A stretch of 64,000 nt of DNA from Sphaerulina vaccinii (Eukaryota; Ascomycota; Dothideomycetes; Mycosphaerellales; Mycosphaerellaceae), in the NCBI GenBank assembly GCA_022570795.1, contig JAKUDP010000028.1, positions 1,269,236 through 1,333,235 of the forward strand, in the 5' to 3' direction. Below the pieces are notes generated by a model that did no database searches, was not told where the DNA came from, and saw only the letters and a program-made list of their open reading frames with translations. This document shows positions 53,390 to 64,000 of this stretch, piece after piece. The stretch's first letter is position 1. Each line of letters starts with the position of its first letter. The translations under genes were made by a program, and so were the position numbers.

Positions 53390-56300
53390 CTAAATTAAAA
53401 TATCTACTACTAGTACTACTACTAACTATATTAATAGTTACTTTAAAAATAATAGAGCTCTTACTATAGTAGACTTTAGAAATTCTAGACTTATTACTTC
53501 TAGTAAAACTACTAAATTAGAAGATACTATATTAGTTTATAATCTAGACTTAGGTATTATTTTTTACTCTAGTTATTCTACTAATCTAACTAATTCTAAC
53601 TATATAAAATATCTTTATTTAAAGTATAATAGTTTATTTAAAATATATAAAAATAATAATATTCTAGAAAATCTAGAAGAGAAAATAGAATCTTTAGATA
53701 TATCTATTTTAGAAGAGCTTACTACTAAAGTAGTTAATAATACTTATTTATTTAAAGAGTTAGATATATCTTTTAATAGTTTCAAGTACTTTAGCTATAA
53801 CTATATTAATATTAATAGAAAAGAAATTAGAAAATACTATACTAAAAAATATAACTCTTCTACTCTAGCTACTAATAAAAAAGCTAGTTATATTTTAGAA
53901 AATATACCTACGCAAGTTTTAGTAGAATTTAATAAAAATTCTAAACTATATTTTATATCTAAACTATCTAATTTAGAATTAGAAGAGTCTAGTACTAGTT
54001 TATCTAGAAGTTTAACTTATAGAAATAGAAGTAATAGCTTTTCTAATATAAGTAATAGTAGTATAGAATCTAATAGTAATTCTAGTAATAGTATAGAAGA
54101 ACTAGAAGATATTACTCTTTTATTAAGAAAGAAAATTTTAGAAGATTATAAACTAGAAGTTACTAGAATAGAAGATAATACTATTAATATAGATAGTAAT
54201 ACTAAACTACTTAATAACTTTATTAAAAAATCTAATATATTAACTTATTTAAAAAATAAAAATAGAGAATATTTAATAGAAATAGGCTATAGTAATATAG
54301 AACCTAATACTAATATAATAGAATCTAATATTAATAGTTTAGATCTTTCTAATTTAGAAGATCTAGTAATAGAATATTTAATAGAAATTAGTACTAAAAT
54401 AAATAGTATATCTCTTACTATTAGATAAAGAATTAGAAGTAGTAATTATAGCTCTACTACTAAAGAATTTAAAGACTTTATACCTTTAGATAGTATTTCT
54501 ACTAAAAATACTTATTTTAAAATATTTTTATAACTACTTATATTTACTATTAAAGTATTTTATATTACTAGTATATTTAAAAATAGTAGAGATAAAAAAG
54601 AACTAGAATACTATAGTCTAGTTAAAAATATTACTATTAGTAGTATTTTAGAAACTCTTTTTAGAAAACTTATTTTTTTTAATTATACTACTATAGATAT
54701 AGAAGAAAATAAATTCGAGCTATACTATCTATTTAGTAGAATATTTAGAGAGCTACTAAAAGAACTTAATTCCTCTTTTATTAGTAAAGATACTACTCTT
54801 AATAATCTAGTTATTATTTTCTACTATATTAGAAGTTTAGATAAATATAGTAAAAAAATTATAAATCTACTTTTTATAAAAAAATTAACTAGTATAATAA
54901 TTTATAACTCTAGATTAGTAACTCTAGGTTACTACTACTATTTAGAAGTTATAGAAGATAGTTTAGAAGAAGAGGAAGATTCTATAGTAGAAGATAATAT
55001 TTCTATAGAAAATTTTATACTAAAGTATTTAACTAATATTAGTTTAAACTATTTTAGTTTTATTAGTACTATTAGACTTTATCTTCTAGCTTTTACTAAA
55101 GAAATAGTAACTACTAAAGGACTTATAGGAAAGCCTAGGCCTAATTTAATTATTTATAATAATATAGAATATTCTATTTCTAATCTAAAAGAACTATTTA
55201 GTAATATATATATTAAGTTAGAAAATATACTATTAAAGAAATTATTAGAAATAAATAGTTTAGAAAAATTAAATTTTAATTTTAAATTAGTTAATAATAG
55301 TAGTCTAATTAATAGAATAGGATCTAGTATTCTAGATATAGAAGAACTTAGAAAATTTAAAAAAGAACTTTATTTTCTAAACTAACTTACTAAAAAAAAT
55401 AGCTATTATAATAAAACTCTTCTAAAAAATATAAAAAATAATAAAATAGTATTTAAAAGTACTAGTATAGAAAGATTTAATAACTATATTAATAAATTTA
55501 TATTATATCTAGCTTTAACTATTTATTTATATAGTAGAGGTCCTCTTAGAGGAATAGAACTTACTACTATTATATTTAAAAATATAGAAACTAAAAGTAG
55601 AAGTTTATTATTTAATAAAGAAAAAAAAGTTTTTACTATAGTAATAGACTATTATAAGAGTTTAAATATAACTAGAAAAGAAAAAACTAATATTAGATAT
55701 CTCCCTCCTAGACTTAGTAAACTAATAGTTATATATATACTTTATATTATACCTTTTAAAGAATATATTAGTAGTAACTACTATAATTTAGAAGATTCTA
55801 CTATTCTTTATTTATTAGTAAGAGATACTAAACTACTTACTACTTCTATTTTAAGTACTACTCTAGAACGCGAATCTAGTTTACTATTTAGAAAGAGTTT
55901 TACTATTAGTAGTTATAGAAAGGTTATTAATTATATTATTAAAACTAAATTAAATAACTATAACTACTATAGTAGTAGTAGTAATAAAAAGGATATTCTA
56001 ATAGAAGACTTCTAAGCTAATAGAAGTACTAAAACTTCTTATAATTATTATTTTAATATAGGTTTTAACTATAATAGTAGTAATACTCTAGACCTATTAT
56101 ATAAAATAAAGAATTTAGTCTAACTTACTTCTTATACTTTAATCTACTAGAAGAGAGTTATATTAAAACTAGTAGTACTATAGCTAAAATAGAAAAAAAA
56201 ACTAAAATAGAAAATTATACTATTTCTAATATTTTAGATTTTAATATTAGTAGTAAATTTCTAAAAAATAATATTAAATTACTTTATAAAAATAATACTA

Positions 56301-58555
56301 AAAGCTTCTATAATAATAAGTAAAAGCTAGAGCTAATAGAAATAATAAATAATACTTCTATAGTAGTTTTTATTAATAAAACTAGTAGTAGTAAAAGTCT
56401 TCTATATTTATTACCTAGCTTTACTTTTAAAACTAATTTATATATTATTATAACTCCTAGAGTTACTTTAAGTACTAATTTATATAATAGAGCTAAGGAA
56501 CTAGATCTAAATCCTAGTACTATAAGAGATACTCTTTCTAGTAATACTAATTTATTTTTTATTAATATAGAAGATCTTAATACTAACAAGCTAGATACTA
56601 TTATAAATACTTATAAAAACTATAGTAGAAAGGTTTTTATCTATATAGACGAGGTGCATCTATTTTTATTAGAAAAGAACTTTCGATTAGAACTAAAATA
56701 TTTTAAAACTTTACTAAAATATAAAGCTAATATAATACTATTAACTACTACTCTTCCTAATAGCCTACTTAATATTCTAGAAAGTACTTTAAATATTAAA
56801 GGCTATACTAAAGTAATTAGAGGTATAAGTAATAGAAAAGATATTAGTTATATAAAATTATATTTTTAAAAAAAAAAAAAAGAACTAACTATTCTAAAAA
56901 ATACTATAGCTAAAATTACTAGAGAAGATATAGACTCTAGAAATAAAATTCTTATATTTATTAATAGTAAAGCTAAAGGCAAAGAAATTAGTTTAGAGCT
57001 AAGAGTTAATTTTATCTATAGTAAAAAAGAAAACTTAGATACTATTTTAAAAGAATTTCTAGAATCTAATAGTAGTAGAGTACTAATAACTACTAGTATA
57101 TTAGAAGTAGGTCTCGATCTACCTAATATTAAATATACTATTAATCTAGAGCCTATATTTAGTTTTATTAGTATAGTTTAAGCTAGTAGTAGAATTAGAA
57201 GTTAAAGTACTAGTTATATTATTTCTAGAAAATCTACTAAATATAAAATAAATACTATTAGATAAGATACTCTATTAAAAAATATTAATTTAGTAGTAGA
57301 TATAAATAAATTTAGAAAGTTAGATAGACTATACTATAGTCTATTTAGTATAGAAACTAAGTATTTTAGAATTTCTATTAGTTTATTTCTAGATAATACT
57401 ATTATTAGATATTCTACTTATAGTACTAATAAATACTCTCTTTGCCTAGAGTCTAGTAGAATATTAGAAGAAATAAGTAATCTAGAAAAAGAAGAAGCTA
57501 AAAGTAATAATTATAATCTACTTTTATTAAAAAAAAAAGTAGTAGACTACTATAGTAACTATTACTTCTATTATCTAGTAGATTCTTATTATACTAGTAG
57601 TTATAAGTATAATATTTAAAATTATAATAGAGCTAATAGTAATAAAGAATATATTAGTTTAGTTAAAAAAATTAAAGAAACTATAATAGAAAATAATCTT
57701 ATTAAAAGAAATATAGCTTGTTTTAGATACCTATTACCTAAGAACCTTTGTACTACTCTAATTAGTAAATATAATATAGTAGAAAATAAATATTTAATAG
57801 AAGATTATATCTATTTTATTATAGCTATCTTCTACTTAAATAAAGAAGTTCTAAAAAATATTTTTAAAACTATTAGTAATCTAGAGGATATTAGTTTTTT
57901 TATAGAAAGACTCCTTACTTCTACTACTATATATAATATAGAAACTACTAGAATAGTAGATATTATTAATAATCTAAAAATAATAGAGCTTATAAGAACT
58001 CTAGAAAATTACTATACTAGAAAGGAATCTATTCTAGATATAGATAAGAACTTAATAATTTCTAGTAGTAGCTCTAGTAGTACTACTATAGAAACTAATA
58101 TAGATAATACTAGTATTATTAGAGAAGACTCTATACTAGAAGAAGAAAAAGAAGAAGAAGCTTTAAATAATATTATAATAGAAAAAGAAGAAAAAGAACT
58201 AGATACTTCTAGTTTAGATTTAGATATTCCTCTACCTAGCTCTAATAGTCCTAATCTAGAAGATAATAGATTAGAAACTTCTAGTCTAGATATAGATTTA
58301 GATATTCCTTTACCTAGTTCTAATAGTCCTCTAACTTCTAGAGCTTTAGTAGAGTTAGAAAGGTTTAATTCTATATCTAATTCTATTAATTATAGTAGTT
58401 CTTTAAAAAATACTTTTAATAATTTTAGTACTAGTAGAGAAGAAACTACTATAGAACCTAGTAGTAGTAGAAAGTACTATAAGAATATTAGTTTAGATAC
58501 TACTAATAAAGATAGAGGAGAAGAATCGTCTAAAAAGAATAGAAAAAATAAATAA
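53390..58555 (+). pseudogene. Telomere-linked RecQ-type helicase (OrsD + helicase), RIP-destroyed
   Basis: Frame 3 is nearly open from 53390 to about 56130 with TAA only at 54426, 54531, 55383, 56013 and about 56118. A second frame continues from about 56330 to TAA at 58553. The first part matches the OrsD (DUF3505) region of fungal telomere-linked helicases: DLGIIFYSSYSTNLTNS and FKYFSYNYININRKEI, where Tyr/Phe replace the zinc-binding Cys and His as G-to-A and C-to-T would cause. The SRGPLRGIEL and IRYLPPRLSKL strings also match that family. Helicase motifs follow: TSSSKS (motif I, Gly to Ser) at 56381, DEVH at 56648, TTTLP, ILIFINSK, TTSILEVGLDLPN and ASSRIR (motif VI) near 57180. It cannot make protein. 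Confidence 0.82.
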
Positions 58556-59690
58556 AAGTAATAGAAATAGATATTAAATAGAAATATAATTTATTATATA
58601 AAATTTAGAGTTATACTATAGTAGTATAGTAGTTAGTACTATACTACTAATAATACTTAACTAGTATTATATAGCTTAGAGTCTATATATATAAGAATCT
58701 ATATTTCTTTTTCTATTTTACTTTTTTAAAATATTTTAAAAATCTATACTAAAAAGATTAACTATTATACTATTTATACTATACTACTCTAGTAACTCTC
58801 TACTATTTAAGATATCTTCTACTCTTATTATTAAAGATTTTATTAATAATTTTATTAATAATTACTCTATAGTCTCTTCTATAAAACTAGATAAGACTTT
58901 AGAAGTTCTAATTACTAAATATATATAGTAGAAACTTACTAAAAGAAGTAGAATATCTAAATAAATTAAAAGTTATATATTATTTTTTAATAGATTAGAC
59001 TATAAAGATTCTTCTATCTCTAAAAAGTATAAAGATACTATAATAAATAATAAGTCTAAAATAGTATTTCTACTAATCTAATTTATAGAACTTTTTAATA
59101 GTAAAAGTTCTAGTATTCTAGACTTAGACTATACTAAAATTCTAGTATATCTACTATTAATAAAGAACTAGAAGAAGAGTTAAAAGATTTTAGTCTATCT
59201 ACTATAAATAAAAAACTAGAAAAAGAGTTAGTAGCTCTAAACTACTATTTTTTAATCTATTCTATAATTTTTAAAAATAATAGTAAGTAAACTTCTTCTA
59301 TAACTAAAATATATTATACTAACTATTCTAGATCTTATTAGAAGTTTTATAGAAAAAAAAATTTATTCTATTTCTTTTATAGAAGAGACTAGAAGTCTAT
59401 ATTCTACTACTTCTTTAGTAGAAGAAGAAACTAAAATAGATATATTTACTAGGATTACTACTTTCTAAAAGATTTAAACTATTTAAACTATAACTATACT
59501 AGAAAAGAAAAAAAAGCTTTTAAAAATAGAATTAAAAAAGAATATACTTTAGATACTATTATAGAAAGTATTAACTTCTTTATAGACTTAGAAGAAAACT
59601 AGTATAAATAGGTTAATATATTAGATAGTATTAGTTTTAGAGTAGCTTATAGTAGTATATTTATTTAGAGTAGTACTTTTCTATTACTAT
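58556..59690. repeat. Direct repeat 2, copy 1
   Basis: This aligns with about 60606-61690 at an offset near 2050; for example, aatctatactaaaaagatta occurs at 58741 and 60791. It begins immediately after the helicase remnant's stop. It is AT-rich with no readable gene. Confidence 0.72.
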
Positions 59691-60605
59691 ATTTAACTAT
59701 ATCTTTATATATTTACTATATACTAGTAATAATAATAAACTTTAATAGTATTTAGTATAGTAGAATACTATAGTATAAAACTATAACTAGAGATAGAACT
59801 TATTATTTTAGTATATAGTTTTATAAAATATATTCTATTTTTTTATTATCTATTTATTATTATATAGCTATTTAATAAGTATAGAATAGAGTACTAGTAT
59901 AGGTAGATAAAAGTAAAAGAAAATAACTAGTTTATAAAATTATCTAATAAAATTAGTATAAATAGTAGAGTTAGTTTATTAACTTTATTAGTAAAAGTTA
60001 CTAGAGTATAGTTATTAGTACCTAGCGCTTCTAATACTAGTCCGATTAAGCTCGTATCTTATATATAAGCTATTAGTCCTAGAGGAGGAAAGAATATATT
60101 AAGTCTATAGAACTATCTAATAAAGTAAGTATAAATAGTAGAATTAACTTAGCTAAAATATTTAGACCTAGTATTACTTACTATAGAGGTAATAGGTACT
60201 AATACTTTAGAGACTTAGTACTATATTCTACTTATTAGTATTTAAACTTACTATTTTAAAAGTTTCGGGCCTATCGGACTACTACCTATACTAATATTTA
60301 CTTAATAATTAGCTAAAATCGAGTATTTTTGCTATTATAGCCTAGTATAGAGTAGTATAAGTTTAGATTATATAAGCGACTTTTCTATTATATCCGGAAG
60401 GGTCGAAAGTCTATAGAATCTAATTATTAGTACTATTAGGCTCGAAATAGCTATCTTTCTAATTTTTAAAATTAGTATATTAATAATTTTTAGCTAAAAA
60501 AAGTATTAGATAGTCTTTATAAGCTGTTTTAAATAATATATTAAATCTAAGTTTGCTATCTTCTTCGTAGAGTACTAGTATCTAGAAAGTAAAAAGAAAT
60601 AGAAT
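59691..60605. other. AT-rich DNA with residual GC pockets
   Basis: This lies between the two copies of direct repeat 2. The part at 60040-60420 keeps several CG and CC dinucleotides (gtccgattaagctcg, ccggaagggtcg), so it is less mutated than its surroundings. No gene is readable. Confidence 0.4.
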
Positions 60606-61690
60606 AAATAATAATACTTAGATATAAAGTAGAAAAATAAACTATTTATTATCTCTAGAGTTTAAATTATATTAGTCTAATAATTATACTATAGTACTAA
60701 CTATACTAAACTAGTACTAGATAGCTTAAGGTCTAGCTTATAAGAATCTATATTTCTTTTTTTCTATCTTAATTTTTAGAATATTTTAAAAATCTATACT
60801 AAAAAGATTAACTATTCTACTATTTATACTATACTACTTTAGTAACTTCTACTATTTAAAAATATCTTCTACTTTTACTACTAAGATTTTTATTATTAAA
60901 TTTATTAATAATTACTCTATAGTCTCTTCTACTAGATTAGATAAGACTTTAAAAGCTCTAATTAATAAATATAATAATAAAACTTATTAGAAAAAGTAGA
61001 ATATCTAAATAAGATAAGAGTTATCTACTACTTTAAAAGATTAGACTATAGAGATCCTTCTATTTCTAAGAAGTATAAAGGTACTATAATAGTAACTCTA
61101 AAGTAATACTTATATTATCTAATTTATAGAACTTTTTAAAAATAAAAGTTCTAGTTCTAGTATTCTAGATCTAGACTATACTAAGAATCTTACTCTATCT
61201 ACTATAAATAAAGAACTAGAAGTAGAGCTAGTAGCTCTAAACTACTATCTTTTAATCTATTTTATAATTTTTAGAAATAATAGTAAATAATTTTTTTTTA
61301 ACTAAAATATATTATACTAACTATTTTAGATTTTATTAGAAATTTTATAAGAAAGAAAATCTATTCTATTTCTTTTATAGAAAAAACTAGAAGTCTCTAT
61401 TCTACTACTTCTTTAATAGAAGAAGAAACTAAAGTAGATCTTTTTAAAAGAGATTATTATTTTCTAAAAGATCTAAATTATTTAAACTATAACTATAGTA
61501 GAGAAGAGAAAGAAGCTATTAAGAATAGTATTAAAAAGACTCTACTATCGAATCTATTTTAGAAAGTATTAACTACTTTAGAAAAGTAGAAAATAACTAG
61601 TATAAATAGATTTATCTATTAGATAGTATTAGTTAGTAAAATAGTATATAATAGTTTCGAATTTTTTTATATAGTATTTCTATTATTAAA
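60606..61690. repeat. Direct repeat 2, copy 2
   Basis: This is the second copy of the 58556-59690 repeat in the same orientation, with many substitutions and small indels. Confidence 0.72.
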
Positions 61691-62079
61691 GTATAGTTTA
61701 GTATACCTACCTTAACTAGTAGACTATATTAAAGAGAATTACTAGTTTATTATCTATTAATATAAAATAGATTTTAAAATTTATATTTAAAAGTATTTCT
61801 ATCTATATACTAACTAACTTATAATATCTATTAGAGTATATAGTAGTAGGTTTAGAAACTAGTAAATAGAGTTAGATTAAGAGGTTAAAAAGTATATAAT
61901 ATAATATACTACTCTAATAGATTCTACTATAAAATTTAGATATAACTATTTTTATAGTAGCTTAGAGTTTTTAAAAGACCTACTATTACTCTTTTCTACT
62001 TTATATACTATATTTATTATAGAAAATAAATAATCTAGTACTTTAGAAAAGTATAGAAAAAAAAAAAAACTAGATTCTA

Positions 62080-62620
62080 CTACTATTATAAGTCTAACTT
62101 AGTATATTAGTATTAATAATTTACTTATCTAGTACTTACTTATACTATAACTTATATATTCTATCTACTAGTATATAATAGAATAATTTAGTAGTATAGA
62201 AGTATATAGTAAAAAAAAAATATAGAGTTAAATACTATAGTAATAAATTTAAGTTACTAGTTTAGTATTAATACTTTATCTATCTACTAGTTATATATAC
62301 TATAACTTATATACTCTATTTATTAGTATATAATATAATAATTTTTTATTTTAAAATAGAAAGTAGAAGATACTACTATAGTATATTCTAATACTATAAA
62401 TCTAATATACTAATTTAGTATTTTTATTTTATATACTTACTACTTACTTATACTATAAACTCTTCTACTCTATCTATTAGTATATAATATAATAATATAG
62501 TAGTCTATAAGTAGATAGGTTAAGATACTACTATAGTAGACTCTAATACTATAAATCTAAATTACTAGTTTAGTATCTATACTTTAACTACTATTTACTT
62601 ATCTATCTACTTACTTAGTA
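62080..62620. repeat. Approximately 154-bp tandem repeat, three to four units
   Basis: The marker actataa(a)ct followed by a tattctatctactagtatata-like block begins at 62144, 62299 and 62452. Each unit also contains an aatactataaatctaa block. Period is 153-155 bases. Confidence 0.65.
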
Positions 62621-63440
62621 ATATATATACTTATTCTAGAAGTATAATATATAGTTCGAATACAATTATAAAGTAGTTATAATAGTAAACTATTATAGAA
62701 AGAACTAATAAATAAAAAAGTTTTTAAAAGTAAAGATTTTTTATAGATTTTCTACTTTTAGTTTCTAACTTCTATACTTCTAAACTCCTTTTTTTTACTC
62801 TAGTTAGAGCTCTCTTTAGAGCTCTTATTAGAGCTCTTTTCTACTTCTCCTTCTTTACTTCTTTTCTACTTTTTTTTCTAAAGTAGTTTCTTACTTATTT
62901 TTTAAATTTTCGAGAATTTTACTATTAATTAAATTAGTATAAGCTTCTAAAATAGAAGAATAACTTACTCGAGTTTCTTTTGGAACTATAGTATAAGTAG
63001 ATCCTTATTTATAGCTACAAGTACTTGCTTTTTAATTCTCTACTTATATTTCTTATTAAAAATTTTAAGCTTTTTTTTAAAAGTAAAAACTTCTTTTTTA
63101 AGCTCTTCGAAGTCTTCTTATAGTTTAAGAATAGTCTCCTTTTTAATCTTATTTAGAATACTTTTATAAATACCTATATAGCCTCTAATTAGAGTAGAAG
63201 TTAGTAAACTAAAGTAGAAAAATAGAAATATTAAAGTAATACTTTTCTAGGCCTCTTCTCTTAGGCGTAGGCGAGGCTCGAGGAGAGGAAGACATTTTCT
63301 AAAGTAGAAAGAGAATTCGAAGTTTCTAAAGTAGAAAGTTGTTATAGGTTTTCTAAAATAGAAATAGTATAATAGAAAAAAGAAAAGGAATTAGAATAGA
63401 AAGAAGTAGATCTATATACTAGCTACCTACTACTTCTAGG
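62621..63440. other. AT-rich DNA, no gene seen
   Basis: There is a short tract with repeated tagagctc words near 62800-62850 and a GC pocket at 63250-63290 (ggcgtaggcgaggctcgagg). Nothing coding can be read. Confidence 0.35.
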
Positions 63441-64000
63441 GAGTCTAGCAAGCTCGTATTATATATAAAGGTTAGGAAACTAAAATAGAAAGAGTAGAGC
63501 TAGGGAAACTAAAATAGAAATAAGCTTAGAGTTTAACTATAATTAAATACTTATAGTTAGTTAGAACTAAAGTAGGGTTTAATTAGACTAGTAACTTTAT
63601 TAGTATTTTATAAGCCCTAGAGTATACCTAAGTATAGATAGATACTATATATATAATAGAGTTAGAGTTCTAAAATAGATATTTTTAACTAAAATAGTTA
63701 TTACTAGTTTAGATACTATATTACTATTTTAGATATCTATACTATATATACTATATATAGTTTAGGGAGGCTAGTAAGCTCGTATTATATAAATAGTTTA
63801 TAAAACTAAAATAGAAAGAGTAGGGCTAGAGAACTAAAATAGAAATAAGCTTAGAGTTTAACTATAATTAAATACCTATAGTTAGTTAGAACTAAAGTAG
63901 AGTTAATTAGACTAGTAACCTTTTAGTATTTTATAAGCCCTAGAGTATACCTAAGTATAGATAGATACTATATATATAATAGAGTTAGAGTTCTATCTAA
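63441..64000. repeat. Approximately 326-bp direct tandem repeat at the window end
   Basis: The sequence around agctcgtattatat starts at 63451 and again at 63777. The following approximately 210 bases (aaataagcttagagtttaac ... gccctagagtatacctaag ... gagttagagttct) are nearly the same in both. The second copy reaches the window edge, so the array may continue. Confidence 0.75.

Larger units (their letters stand above)
47045..64000. other. RIP-degraded AT-rich block
   Basis: From about 47045 to the end of the window, CpA, TpG and CpG are almost absent, and most remaining C precedes T. The change from normal composition is abrupt. This is the expected outcome of repeat-induced point mutation of cytosines in duplicated DNA. 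The block contains repeats, satellites and a helicase wreck, listed separately. Small pockets with more C and G remain near 60040-60420 and 63250-63290. No intact gene is present. Confidence 0.88.

Noticed and set aside
56308..56589. 93-codon Leu/Val-rich minus-strand frame
   Set aside because: It is antisense to helicase motif I in RIP-mutated DNA. Its hydrophobic look comes from AT-rich codons.
47045..64000. Interpreting the AT-rich block as mitochondrial DNA or a foreign AT-rich insert
   Set aside because: There are no mitochondrial genes or tRNAs, and the near-absence of CpA/TpG together with transition-only differences between repeat copies points to RIP of nuclear repeats.

Overview
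The window is nuclear DNA of a filamentous ascomycete. The genes carry short spliceosomal introns with fungal donor and branch sites. The families present are fungal (Zn2Cys6 regulator, HET-domain protein, PIR/But2-type cell-wall protein). The right end is an extremely AT-rich block with almost no CpA, TpG or CpG, the signature of repeat-induced point mutation (RIP). Four introns look like members of one dispersed intron family, resembling the introner-like elements described from Dothideomycetes (Mycosphaerellaceae), so I lean towards that class. The species is not identifiable.

Layout. 1-4.2 kb: no gene I can support, only low-complexity DNA and tRNA-like scraps. 4.2-19.9 kb: a conserved housekeeping block with a NIPA-type Mg2+ transporter, V-ATPase subunit E, a MEMO1-family protein, two uncharacterised proteins, the SUMO ligase Nse2/Mms21, a mitochondrial oxoglutarate/malate-type carrier, an ataxin-10 homologue and a single-pass surface protein. 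20-21 kb: a decayed 99-bp tandem repeat. 21-29 kb: a long coiled-coil protein, PEX11, an isochorismatase-fold hydrolase and an orphan gene with an internal 22-residue repeat. 30-36 kb: a Zn2Cys6 regulator assembled here from four exons, and a PIR/But2 cell-wall protein. 36-46.6 kb: accessory-looking DNA with a PPxY protein broken by one stop codon, a very small cysteine-containing secreted protein, a broken HET-domain gene, a 462-bp MITE and two F-box genes. 46.9-64 kb: a RIP-degraded, repeat-packed block with two pairs of kilobase-scale direct repeats, two short-period satellites, a possible mutated telomeric repeat and a roughly 5-kb wreck of a telomere-linked (OrsD + RecQ) helicase. This fits a subtelomere or former subtelomere.

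The housekeeping genes do not form a functional cluster. The accessory genes next to the AT block (HET, F-box, small secreted protein, MITE) are the kinds usually found at fast-evolving fungal chromosome regions. Exon boundaries were inferred by eye from splice consensus and frame continuity, not from transcripts.
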